The notes under the pieces: generated by a model | Told to the model about the DNA's origin: nothing | Seen by the model: the letters and a program-made list of their open reading frames with translations, nothing else | Databases searched by the model: none | In this document: in pieces, positions 25,001-37,200 of the stretch | Layout of the letters: each line of letters starts with the position of its first letter | Numbering within the stretch: position 1 is the stretch's first letter | NCBI GenBank assembly: GCA_964036275.1 | Contig: OZ038437.1 | Span: forward strand, 4,716,501 to 4,780,500 | From: Litoditis marina | Taxonomy: Eukaryota; Nematoda; Chromadorea; Rhabditida; Rhabditidae | Length of the DNA: 64,000 bases | Reading direction: 5' to 3' | Position numbers and translations under genes: made by a program

Positions 25001-28000
25001 TTATTGGGTTAATTGCCATTATATAGGCCCTGCGGGGAATCTGGCAGTTCCCGAATGATGCGAAATTATTTGAAATGTAGATCATAAATCTTCGGCCAGG
25101 CTGCAATAACTACTGGACATATTGCCGCGGGCGATCTTTCACAAGAGAATGAGGAAGCGAAAGAGAAAGAGGGGAGAGAGAAAGAGAGAGGGAAAGAGAG
25201 AGAGGGTGAGAGAGAGAGACAACGAGATTGAGAGATTGAGTGAGAGAAGAGATAGAGAGAAAGAGAAAGAGAAAGAGAGAGAGAGAGAGAGAGATAAAGA
25301 GAGACAGAGAGGGAGAAAGAGAGAGAGAGATCAACAAACCTTGTCCTTCTGCACTTGGTCGATGGTGGCGGTGAGCTCGATAACTTCGTGCTGGAGTCTC
25401 TGACGCTCGCGGTCGATCCTGGAAAATCGATATGATTAAAGAAACTGATTAGGTGAATTTACTGTCCATTCAGTGTGCTTTGATGGCTTAAATTTAAGGA
25501 GTCTCTGATTCATGTATACAAAATCACATATTTGGAAAGGATCAAGAGCTGTTGCTTAGCACGTAATTTCTTGTATGCGACAGTAAAGTTTGTTCATGAA
25601 ATGCCCTGGGAAGTTTCTGTCTAAATTGTTCCATGCTGAAACTTGTTCGCACTTTCAACTTTGCAACGTTATTTTTCCATAATTATCATCTTCAACACTT
25701 TAAAGGATCATTCCGATTACGGTATCTCTGACTAGCAGATGTGTCTGATCCCATGAAACATGTTGTTATGTGCCGGGCTCTCATTGTTACAGCGGCTGGC
25801 ACTTTGTCTGCGTCTCTCCGTTTCGCATGCTGTTTCGCCGCCCTCTAACCTGCCAGCTTATCACAATGCCGCGCAATGATAGAAAAAATTAGTGTAAAGA
25901 GGTAGCTAGGCAGCCTCGACTTTACTGATCCCGGATTTATCGATTGATTTCGTGAAGTGGAATAGTTGAAAGTGGAAAAGTAGAAGTGTGAAAATAGTGA
26001 CCGTTACCAAATTTACAAGGAATCGACATAAAAGTAATACGTTTTACGCTCCGAACTGGCCAAATTCGCGGAATAGGCTAGAAAATGGTCCTTTTCTACA
26101 GCGCCGGAATGTACTCAGTTCTATATTAATATTATACAGTATTATATTATAATTAACATTAATATTAATAAAATACTCACTTGGCGTTCTTCTTCTGGAG
26201 CTGTTCGGTCTGGTCCTGGTAGTCGAGGCAAGCATCCTGGTGCTTCTTGCGGAGAATGTTCATGGCATCCTGTAAGTTCACTAGTAAATTGGGCATGTTG
26301 TATGTTTACTAGTGAGTTGCTCATAAAGCAATGGTCATGGTATCTTGTGAGTCTACCAGTAAGTTTGTACTACTTAAAGGTCTACTAGTAAGTTTGTATA
26401 ACACGCAAACCAACCATTAAAACTTGATAACCCAACTTTTGGTCCCAATCGCATGTTTCAGAATGGAAAACCAAACAAAATTACAAAGAAAACGAGCTAC
26501 ACATCGAAAGTTTCGGATACCGTACCTCGGACTCCAGCTGAGACTCCTCGAGCAGCTTGCGCAGCTTCAGAAGCTCTCCCTCTCTCTTTCTGTTGGATTC
26601 GATCTGAAACACACAAAATTTAGAGAATACAAAAACTGGAGAATGCATTGAAACTTTTACCTAATTTGACTAGGAAATGTTGCGAAAAGTGGTTCGAGTT
26701 TACTAGATAGTTGATTAAAATCATTAAGTTATATAGATTATGAGAATGAAACGATTGACAATCAATACCAATCTTGGAAAAATCGATAATTGATCTACCT
26801 GGCTGTCGGTGGTTCCCTCAGCATCTTCAAGACGGTCGGTCAGGGAGATGAGCTGTACACTGAGATCGGCACGTTCGCGCTCGATCTGGAAAAAGGTACG
26901 GTAAGTACGACAGTACGGTAGTTGTGTACATGCTAAGGTGATTAAGGTTTCTACTTAGTATGTAAATGTACTGGTATTCATAGACGTATAGATTGAAAAG
27001 TCACTTGAATATCACTGAACAAAGACCAAATGTTAAACTTAGTCGAAGTTCAGTCAAGTGAACAAATTTAACTGATCAGCTAGAAAAACAAGAACGTGTT
27101 ACAAAAACAGTAAGGTGCAAACTCACTGATTTCAATGAATAGGAATTAGCTCAATCAAAGTTGAAAAACTGATTGTGAAGTCAGGGGCGTGATAAGTATG
27201 TTATTGAAGTAACAGGTGAAGATTGTGACTAAAAAGTTGAGAACATTCGAAAAGTTGGAAAATATAAAAATAATCTTGAAAAACTCACTCTGTTTCTCAA
27301 TTCTCTCTCGGATTCGAGGTCTTCTTGGAGAAGACGGATCTTGTCCTGAAACAACAACATTAATATTAATATTAATATAATATATAAGACATACTAAAAC
27401 AGCACACTTAATTAGTTTGTACTAGTTCGTGACCAAGTTTCAATTGGGTCTCACGCAATCTCGAGAAAAATAACGTCAGACACTGAGGTAATAGCAGGTG
27501 TTTCAGCTACAGAACGTTCATGGAAATGTTATTAGGTTCAAAGTTGGGTGATCAAGAAGTCATTTCCAATTATAGTCTCGTTACGAAATCATAGAAGTAC
27601 TATGAAACTGCACTGTCTCTTTTTCATCCACACTACTGGAAAACTATGCAACACTAAGATCTTTGAGTATACGTGAATTAATATTTGGGTAGAACAAAAA
27701 CTGTTTTCTACAACGGTGAAACCAGAAACAATCACGGTTCGTCTAGGTTCGTGAGCCTCTACCGTCGAGTGAAACCTAACACAGCACTCAAAACAAGTCG
27801 TAACATTGACTAGAAGCAAGTGCAAGTCACGTGAAACTGCACGTTTCGCAGTTTTCTAGCAGAAACTCAGTAAGTAATAAAGTAGTCATCAGAATAGTGA
27901 GTACCTCGAGTCTGGTGAGAGATCCGAGATCAGCGACGGACATGGAGCCGAAGGGAGCGCCGAACGCGCTCATCGAGGGCGACTTGTAGATGGCGTTAGC

Positions 28001-28033
28001 CTGGGAAGGACTGCGGTACAGGTTAGCCGACAT
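13079..28033 (-). CDS. unc-15: Paramyosin, thick-filament core protein
   Basis: Twenty-six coding exons give 877 aa with no frame break: 27905-28033, 27289-27345, 26799-26885, 26526-26603, 26181-26269, 25340-25418, 22510-22569, 22089-22169, 20785-20889, 19491-19652, 18719-18856, 18106-18204, 17765-17912, 17379-17494, 17074-17175, 16817-16906, 16480-16575, 16096-16206, 15736-15855, 15464-15541, 15190-15327, 14757-14884, 14357-14516, 14073-14139, 13504-13592 and 13079-13105. All introns have GT/AG borders. Paramyosin forms the rod-like coiled-coil core of invertebrate thick filaments, under myosin. The non-helical head (about residues 1-35) has repeated SPS motifs (YRSPSQ, YKSPSM), then heptad coiled coil ([20 protein letters not shown]) to near the end, and a short tail ([13 protein letters not shown]). 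Length and sequence agree with nematode paramyosin. An in-frame ATG nine codons upstream (28060) is possible, but the chosen start sits 7 bases after a CTGCAG acceptor-like site, fits trans-splicing, and gives the family-type start. Confidence 0.97.
16441..16475. repeat. GGCGCC dyad cluster in unc-15 intron
   Basis: Three near-palindromic GGCGCC/AGCGCC boxes abut the donor of the exon at 16480-16575. They share the dyad core with the 140-bp array at 55.4-56.5 kb. Confidence 0.4.
20148..20300 (+). repeat. CACGTGA dispersed repeat (~150 bp)
   Basis: Related copies lie near 8640-8800, 39083-39245, 44285-44380 and 49117-49245. Shared text runs from AGAAGTAAATT..ATAGTCACGT through TTCTGAGTT.TGCTGTGTTTA to CACGTGACTGTGCA..TGACTA. 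It sits in an unc-15 intron. Confidence 0.6.
22325..22454. repeat. Pair of perfect-type hairpins in unc-15 intron
   Basis: TGAGACGGCAACGACA followed by its near complement occurs at about 22325-22356, and again at 22422-22454 (TGAGACGGC...GCCGTCTCA). Each is followed by TTTTACTCAT. Likely fragments of one small foldback family. Confidence 0.5.
22570..25339 (-). other. Large unc-15 intron (2.77 kb)
   Basis: Longest intron of the gene. Contains two related segments of about 65 bp with AGAGAGTGTGTAA..ATGAGTGCGCAGAG (about 23265-23300 and 23330-23365) and a long GA tract (about 25135-25330) just before the downstream donor. I find no nested gene on either strand. Confidence 0.5.
25135..25330. 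repeat. GA-rich tract
   Basis: Almost pure purine (GA/GGGA/GAAA) run ending about 10 bases from the 3' border of the unc-15 exon at 25340-25418. A CT tract in the same position flanks the exon at 20785-20889. Confidence 0.85.
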
Positions 28034-28291
28034 GATGCTTCTGCAGTGTAGCGGGCTCACTGACTACTGAGTCTATATCGTTGCCGGCGGGATGGCTTGT
28101 GCTGTAAAGCTCCGCGGGTGCAGCCCAAAATATCCACCCCCTCCCTCGGCCCCCGCCTCTGCGTCCCTCGCCGCACCCCCCCTGGAAGAAAAACGCTGTC
28201 CTGTCTGCACTCTGGCCGCGAAAAGAACACTGCCATGAGAGGCGGCACAGGCCACGCCCCCAATTCCTTATACGGATAGATAATCTGCCGC
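28034..28291. promoter_or_regulatory. Bidirectional promoter interval, unc-15 / tandem-C2 gene
   Basis: Only 258 bp separate the start codons of two divergent genes, so the interval probably drives both or holds both 5' ends. It is GC-rich with a C-tract (about 28130-28185), an A/T island (CAAAATATCC, about 28120), and a GATA-type AGATAATCT near the plus-strand start. A CTGCAG acceptor-like site lies 7 bases upstream of the unc-15 ATG. Promoter activity is inferred from position only. Confidence 0.5.
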
Positions 28292-31200
28292 ATGCAGCAG
28301 CAGCGAGTAATGTCCACGTATCCAGCTCTCTTAGAACCCGTTTGTCGCCGGCGTCAGCTACCGCAGACGCCTGTGCGACGTTCCAGCTCCCCGCGAATTC
28401 TACCAACGCCACCGCCGTTGTCGCCAGACTTCAGATGCGCGTCATCGCATCTGGAGCGGAGACCGTCCGGACGTCTGCTACCGCTTCCGCCTACAGAAAA
28501 AACCGAAAATGAGTCACCTACTTCGAAACCGGTAGCCACCGCCTCACCAGAACCTATGACCATAACTCCGGAGCCTATTCCCGAACTACCAGTACCCATT
28601 TGCGAATCACCAATTATTACCCGATTAGGTGATTTTGACTGCCTTGACCATGCTATGGACACTCCGGATGGAACCAGGTCCCAGGCATCATCACTTTCCC
28701 CATCAATTGAACAGGTGAGGGAGAGAGTGTGTGATATGGAGAGGGTGCCAGAGAGGCGACAGCTGACTAGTGGTGCCACCAGCTCAGTGGTAGCAGTCGA
28801 GCCGCGCTCGACAAGGGGTCGGGAAACTGGGTAGTGAGTTTCAATTCAACTAAATGTTAGTTGCAAATCACGTAAACGTACGTGGAACTCTCAGTTCAAC
28901 TGTATATTAGTTGAAAGTTACGTGAATGCACGTCAAACTCGTGTTTACGTATCATAGAGGCAAATACGTGTAGTTTTGTTTAGTGTCACTGCCATGTCCC
29001 TTTCATTTTCTAAACGAGTAGCTCTCTTCCATGAGCGTTTTGTCGCTTCAGTTACTTGATTCGATCTTTCAACAGTGAACAATTAGCGTTTATAGTGTAC
29101 TGCTTTCTTTTTGGATCATCCCAGGCTCAGCTGTGCTGTTTTGCGAAATAATAGAGCGAATACATGCTTAAAATCTCTCTCTGTGGAATTATCAGATTTC
29201 GCTTTGATTAGAATGTATCGGCAATCTTTTTCATTCTGTTGTCAAACATCGATGTGTGATCCTATTTTCACGGAATCAGTATTGTCATGATATTGTGTTG
29301 ATCTCTCTCTCTCACCTTCCCCTCCCTCATCCTCTTTCTTCCCTTCTCTCTCTCTCTATCTCCCTCTTTCCCCCTCTTCCTCAAATATGCCCCCAGGCTA
29401 TTCAGTCCTGTTTAAGTGCAAATTACCCCCGTTACTAGTGCCATCGCAGGCGCGCGTCTTTTATCACATGAGTGTTGTTTCTCTCCAGCTCCCCTCATTT
29501 AGACATTGAATGATGACATGTTTTCTTCTTTCGCACAAAATGGGAGAGATGGAAAAGTGAAAAAGTGTTATTATAAGAAGGTTTATAACACTTTTGTAAC
29601 AAACTGAACACAGCATTTCTTCTTTTTCGCACAAAGTGGGGAATATGGAAAATTGGATGAAAACGTGTTGTTGACAATGTAGCAACTTTGTGAGAAACTA
29701 GATGTCATTTTCTTCTGTTCCGCATTTGTAACTTGTAGGTTCAACTCGTTTCCGCAGGTGACGCCAAACTCGTGCTCTGTTACCATTTATACATGGTCAC
29801 GCTACGACTTCCCTGAGTTTTTCAACTTTCGTGAAATTTCGCAATTATCCTTGCAAAGTTGCCAGTCAAGTCATTTCAAAGTGAGAGTGATGATGTTTTC
29901 TGCTTTTCTTGTAGATAATGACTGTTTTCCACTAAGTTTGCAGCTTTTACTGCAAACTCGTTCTGCTATGCTCTTTGAAATCCGCAAAAACAACCAATTC
30001 GTTTATTTTCTAAGAAGCATAACGTATTACACCAGCTGCATGGGATGAGATGTTTCTCACGTACATAACTATACTACAATTTAGTCACGTGAACAATGTT
30101 AAACATCTTGGATTCCGAAAGCGAGCAATCAGAGAGTGCATGTTTTAACGTTCCGTTCCAGTTTACGCTACTTGTGTTTTTTCAAGTATAAAACGGGAGT
30201 GTTCCTTTCCAACTTACGTGAATTTTCTATTCTCTCAAGTTTAGTAGTGAAACAATAGAAATGGTTCCTGTTTCGTGCACATTTTAATTATAACATAGAC
30301 CCAAAACAAACTAATGTTCTACGCCACAGACGTATGAAACGTACTTTCTCGTTAATATTTATGAATTGCTGATGTGTTTTGCCGGCGGCATCGTCATAGT
30401 TTAATCAACCGTCGAGACACCCTCTACGAGATGAGGTGATGACATGTTTCCAATAAAACATAAAAACATCTGAAATCAACTTTTTCTTCACGAATGGTGA
30501 AGTTTTCTGGTGAAACGTGGAAAAACGTGAACATCACACAGTTTCGGATGATTTTTGCAGTCAAACGTTGGACTAAGTTTGGTAGTTGAAATACATTACT
30601 AGTCTGGCTTAGTCATCTTCGCAAAACTAGGACTATTAGTGGATGACTCAGTTTTTATCCGAAAATCCCAGTGTTAAGCACTTCCCCATCTTTTGTTTTG
30701 TAAAAAAATAAGCTCCTTTTAGTCACCCAGAGTAGAAAATGAGTTGTCACAGTATAGGGGTCGCTGTTTCGGTTTCCTAAACAGGCCTATACGGTGATTG
30801 TTTCGCTGTGTTTGTAGTTTGATCCCACTGCGATTGGGTCGAATATCATAAACTATAGCAGTATCAAACTACAACGATGATGATTCGGTCACTTTCTATA
30901 ATCTGGCTAAATGTGAAATGAGTCAGCGAATAACTCGCGCCAACCCCCGCTTTTGCTCTAGTCCTATAGCAGGCTGATTGTATAGGGGTCGAGTTGGAAA
31001 ACATCTGCAATTCTTGGTATTCGAACCAGAGACCGAAAAATCAACATGCCATATATTTCTTGGAGTTTGATCTATACATCCTCCTTCGAATTTCGATCAA
31101 ATATCAAGAACTAACCATACAGCAGGCTAGGACAGTTTGTACCGTGTAAGCCTGCTTTGAAAAAGCGTACCCTATATGTATATTCTACAGTATATGAGGT

Positions 31201-34200
31201 ATCTGTTTTCACACAGCACTAAGTATCTCGCTACCTTGCCTCAGGCAAGTACTATAAATTCGCATTGATTGATCTTTGTGTTCTGTAGATTTTTGAGAGA
31301 AACATTTGTGTTTTTTCTCGATGTGGAATTTCATAGTTCATAGGATGAAAGTGGCTGCGTCGAGAAGAGTTGAGGCGACCAGGATTAGTGTAATGGGGAA
31401 TTGAGAGGGGAATAATATAGGGAAAGGGGGAAGGAAAGAAAGAGAGAGAGAGAGAGAGAAAGAAAAAAGAGAAAGAGAGAAAGGAATAGTAAAAAAAATA
31501 GAATAAAAAATTGGGGAAAAAGGAAGGGTTGGAGAGAGGGAGGGGGAGACACGGCAAGAAGTAGAGATCTCTGAGTGAAGAAGGAAATGTGTGAGATTTC
31601 CTTCAATCTATGATTCTGGAAACATGATCTACCCAACACGTTATCTCACGTGACCCCAAACTTTTCACGTGAACTTTGTGCTTTCCGGGATGTTTCCGCA
31701 TTTGCTGTTGCTAGGGCCGTCCCTCATATCCGTTTACATTCAAATTAGTGCGGCAACCTGGTTATGAAAGACTAATTTGATCCCAGAAAAGCGGTTTCGC
31801 TGAAAATCAAGGAATCATGTGGAATTCGAAAGATGTCTGGAAACTGATTGGGTCCAAAAACCAAGTTTTCTGCTGTTGGTTAAAAAGAGAGAAAAACACA
31901 TGGACTCACTAGTTCGGACCAATAGAACTTAAAGAAAATTGACTGAATGAAATATCTTCAGAGAATTTGACCCTATCTAAAATGTAGTCTTCCCTGATGA
32001 ACTGAACACAGCAGAACGTTTGCGCATAGGAATCAAACTAAAAAAACGGTAGATTGCAACTTTTCTTGAAGCAGCTGCATTCCACACCAAATATAGACCA
32101 GATACTAGGAATAGGTTACGCCTGAAGCAGGCTGAAGCCCGGCAGGCCGAAACCCAACCATACCTTTGCCTAGTTTTAAAGTACTTCTATTAAATATGAG
32201 CAACAAATAGTTTCTACATTGTGATACAGAATACATACATTAAGGTAAGAAAATCGTGGTAACAAACAACTGAGACCTTTCTAGAGACCATTTGTCTTGA
32301 GGTCACAGAGGTCGCAGTATTTGGCATCGCTTATTATAGTTCGTTTCACCAATCGATGACTTTCTACAGTAATCTTTCGAGAATTCAATCGCATTTATCT
32401 AGTCAACAAACAGAATCTAAGACTCACTGTTTTCTATGCTTGTAGTACTCAAAGTGGAAAACGAAACCACAAAGTTTGAACTATGTACAACACCTACAAG
32501 ATATGATAAATTCACTTAAAAGATTTATAATCCTACTGTAGAGGGCTATTCTTTCGTGAAACATACTATACACGGTTTACGCTCAATTTTCTCACTCGAA
32601 TGTACCTCTGTTTTGAACTTTCCCGCCTAAACTCCATACTTTCTATCAATTCTCACGTTTCACGTGGCGTTTCTGCGCAAAACCGGAAATGCGACCAACA
32701 ACTAATAGCTGGATTATGTTTTTTTGCGTCTGGCTCGCCCCGCTTCACTAATTCTTCAATGCTGGGGCTTGAGCAGATTGAGTCATACTCAATCTGGAAG
32801 TTACTGATACGTTTTTGCTGTAAGATTCGAGGCAGCGGTTTTACAACTAACTTTTCCTGATTCAGGAGTAGTGAGGTTAACGATGAACGTGAAAAACATG
32901 GTAATGCATGTGTTTTTTGAATCAGTTTTCTTAATACGTGATGTACAAGAAATTCCGAATCTTTTTTTCGATATTGAACTAAAAATCTGACATTTTGATG
33001 TTTCCTGAGTTCACTGAATCAACTCTTGAATGCACCAGTGCAGTAACAAAATGTTAGCTGACGTCAAAATGTTACAGCAGTTCCGCGGAAACGTTTTGCT
33101 GTTTTTAGGAGGTTGAGATTTGCCCTCTCGATCTCGTAATTAAGGGTTTACGATAGCCGTCTAGACCATCTGATTGACTATTAGGTGTGTTTGTAGTAGT
33201 TTTCAAAATATTGAGCTTGATCGAGGAAGCTCATGCTTATACTGATGGTCAGTTGTACACGCACGTGAAACATGTTGAAACTAATACGAGACAACTTTCA
33301 TCACGGTCTGAATGTTTGCCCCACAAGTGTTGTGATAAATAGGAATCCTGTTCAAAACTTAACCTCCAGCCCTCATCCAACCGTTAAAAGTAGTTCTGTA
33401 GAATAGACCAAGACTATGTACAATTTTTCAAACCTTCACGAGTTTCAGTACTTTCCATAACGTAGATAAGGCCGAGAATATGTAGTTCCCATTCTTCCAA
33501 TTACACTACGTTCCATGACTTAGATAAGGCCGAAATTATGTGATGACGCCGTAATATCTTGTTTTCAACTCGTGCACCTGCTCTAAAATGCATCACCCAG
33601 CTTCTTTGTGAAAGGCTTTCTTCAGAAGTTGTTTTTCGCATTCGGGAACGAATATAAGAGAAGATCTAGATTGAAAAAAGAGAGAGAGAGATGAAAAGTA
33701 GTCTAGTAAAAAGTTGGAAATGTACTGAAATTTTTATCTTTTCAAATGAAAATATGAACTATTTAGTTTTTCTCTATACTAGTTCAAGTGAACCCTAGGA
33801 TCCAACAGTTTTCTCACGTTGTCGTTTTCGCAGACTTTATATTGTCAATATGAGTTTTATATACACATTTTTATTCTGCGATGTACGAATCGCAGAGTTT
33901 CTGTTGTTTTGCGTAAAAACAGTGCAGGTGTTGTATATAGCGGGCTAGCGGTCGCTTGATTGCTTTACTACACTCTTGCCTCTCTCTCTCTCAGCAGGCC
34001 GGGGGCTTTTCCAGGCTGTAAATATAATAAATTGGGCAATCATGAAAGAATAGATGGGGAGAAGTACAGGACAAAACTGATAGTACTACAGGATTACGTG
34101 AAACGTGAAAACTAGTTTATTTCATTCATTTTACTCGTAACTCAGGTGAACTTCCAGGCTGAAAATCTGATAAATTGTGCAAGAAAAGTACTGAATGAAG

Positions 34201-37200
34201 TTGTTAATAGTTACGATGTCAGGTAAAACGTGTAATTGATTGATTTGTACGGGATATCTGAGCTCTAAGGTGACAATGTATCTTTCAAAATACACGCCTT
34301 CACACGTTATCACACGTTTTCACGTTTTGCACGTTCGATGGCCGCCCTCAATCTTTGGCTGCAAAGAGCGATGATATTTTGCAGACTCCCGTGGGATTTG
34401 AATCTTGATTCTGAAATTGGCTATTCATAGCGGTGACAAAGTGAAAGTTCGTATAACTATTAGGAAGATTCATACGTTCAAGTTGACAAACACGTTTTAC
34501 ACATTCTTTTAAGTTTTACACGTTCTTCCCCAAACTCCGGTTGGGGTATGGAGATATTTCACTGAAACCGAATATTCTTTCTATTCACCCGAAATTGTTT
34601 CTCAACTCCCTTCAATATGACCCTTACCCAGGCGAAGCAGTGATGTTTTGGTGACAAATTATCCGATTTCACATAAAGTTTAGTTTATTTCTCACGTTTC
34701 TCACGTGAATAAGCCTACTCCGTGACCTTTACCCCTCTGGAACAGTGATGTTTTAGGGACAAGTTTCCCGGGGGAGCTCGACTATGTCATTTATCCTCAC
34801 ATTGGTCTCGGCTAAAAAGGGGCGTGGCCTCTGGTCCAACGGCCCCCTTAATCTAATACAACACTATTGAGGGGCTACGCTTAAGGGGTTGATGGGGGGG
34901 GGGGGGGGGGGGAGATGAAGTGCGGCTGCAGAAATTCGTCAAATCTTGAAAGAGATTCACGTTTAAGTACACTCTATCGAACTACATCAGTTTGTAAGCT
35001 ATTTGAACTCACGTGAACGTGAAAAACGTGCGGATTCTAATACAACATTATTGAGGGGCCACGCTTAAGGGGTTAGATGGAGTGGTGCTGCAGGACATTT
35101 GTCAAAAGTGGTCAGAGTTTGAGAGAAACAGAAATGGTTACGATTAGACGTTGTTGTTGTTTCACTAGGTGGAAGTTATTTAACTCTATGGGTTCTTAGT
35201 TGCGAGGAACACCAAAGGGGATACAGAAAACTTGAACTATTTGATGAGTTGCGAAAAAAAACTATATTCTTTGACTTTATTTCAAATGAGCTAACGATCA
35301 TCTTAGGTGTTAATGTTTGAAGAAGCTATATGAAGAGAAAGTACGTTATTCAACTAAACTCTTCTTTCCGAACTTTTTTACCAGGTTTTCTCGTGTTATT
35401 CTATGAGCATCATCATCTCTAGGCGTTAATGTTTGATGAGGAGAGCAACGCACCCTTTAGCATCAGATTACTAATGTATGGGAGCACTTGATGGCTTATC
35501 TCATGAATAGAGTGAGGTGTTAAAGGGGAACGGAAGGGAACGCTTTCCGTATTTCAATGTTTCACAAAAATACTCGAACTATCTTACTCAGATAATTTTC
35601 TCTCTGAAAACGTTTACTGAGAACTCACGAACCTACACTTGAAATTAACATCACCTTTGTCTAAGAACAGAATAAATTTGGTATCAGTGAAATTTTCAAA
35701 CTTTCCAACTTTCTTAAAGAAAATATCGATTCGCAGTAGTTCGGGTGTGATGAATATTGTTTTCTGATGATTCATAAACAAAGAAATATGTTATACCCAA
35801 TCAACTACATACAATTAATATATCCGACTTATGTGCATAACGGAAATTGTCTAACTATGAGGAAGCTCATCAATCTATTTCCATGATGCCATGTTTTTTG
35901 ATTATTGGCAAAAATACATGGAAAGAAACATATTGGAAACATTTCTGACCAAGGTGGAAACGGAAGCGGAGTGGAATGAACGTGAAGAAAACACGTGATT
36001 CACACATGATGAAATCACCAATTACTCCGTATCCGTAGTAAGCTACGGTATTCTGTAGTTCTGGCACAGTTTCAAACTACAAATCAACTCTGTTCCGATC
36101 AAACTACAACATTTCATTCACCACATCGAACTCTAACATTTTCAGTTGGCGAGCAAATCAAACAGCGACTGTGATGATCCTGTGGCTCACGGTCTCGACC
36201 CCTCCCTCTACGGACCGAATGCTCCGGTTGTCTGCACGTCTCCGAGCACGAGTGACGTCGGACTCGGCGCAGTGCCCTCCTCCAGCTCATTCACGTTAGT
36301 TTCACACGTTTTCACGAACGATAAACAATATTTCTCAAGAAGAAAATAGTCATGCCTAATGTCAAATTCAACATTGTACTGCTGTTCTTTGCTTTACTTT
36401 ATACTTCTCATGCATTCTGTAATTTCACATAAAACCAACTAATATATTCGAATGTTTCAACCAAACTATTTAAGGGGCTCGGAACCTCGGCCTACCGGTC
36501 TCGGATTGGTACACTGTACCCTGCAACACTTCCCGGTTAGGAAGCGTCTTCGAGTGTCGATTTTGAGAATTGAAGGTTTGTTTTCATTGTCTTTTTTTTA
36601 TTCAAAGTTCGTTTGAATGTGAATCTAAAACTATTAATGAGCAGGGTAGATTCCAAATTATCTTCTTCATTAGGTAATACCCACTAGTTTACAATTTTTG
36701 TCTAGAGCGTGCAATTTTCAAAAACGCGAATTCTTTATTCATACTTTTTCTGCGTCTAGCAGTGGTCCGCAAGCAATTATGTTGTTTTGGATTGGAGCAC
36801 AAAAGGCGTGTTTTTCGGTGCCCTATGGCTAATTCGCCGGACCATCCGTGCTCTATGGCTAATTCCACGCCCCATGGCTAATTCTCCAGGCGGGAAATTC
36901 CAGCCAGAGTACTCTGCCAAATTGTTTTCCGCCCGACCGAAATTTAATCGCCCCCAGTCTACTGAAAAATGGGTAGTTAAATGCAATTAGACAATCAGAA
37001 GCGCTGGAAATGCTTGCAAAAACCCGGGTTGGATGAGAAACTGGGATTAAGTTTCAAAAAGGATGGGTTTCAAGTTTCTTTGTGGTTTGTGGTTTGATCA
37101 GTCGAACCTAATGTACTAAATGTTTTTCTCGTGATCGTGATCTTCTCTCATAATCTCGTTCACTGAATACTAAACTGCTGGTAAAAGCCCCGTTGCGTGA

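Noticed and set aside
22570..25339. Search for CRISPR-like arrays, operons or nested genes in the large unc-15 intron
   Set aside because: Only two related ~65-bp segments and a GA tract are present; nothing regularly spaced or coding.
28354..28779. 141-codon minus-strand frame opposite exon 1 of the C2 gene
   Set aside because: Gly/Ser-rich antisense shadow of the Pro/Ser-rich exon; the plus strand has the in-frame CAG|GTGAGG donor and continuing exons.
36777..36990. Open frames on both strands at 36.8-37.0 kb
   Set aside because: Overlap a short tandem triplication inside a C2-gene intron; no splice support.
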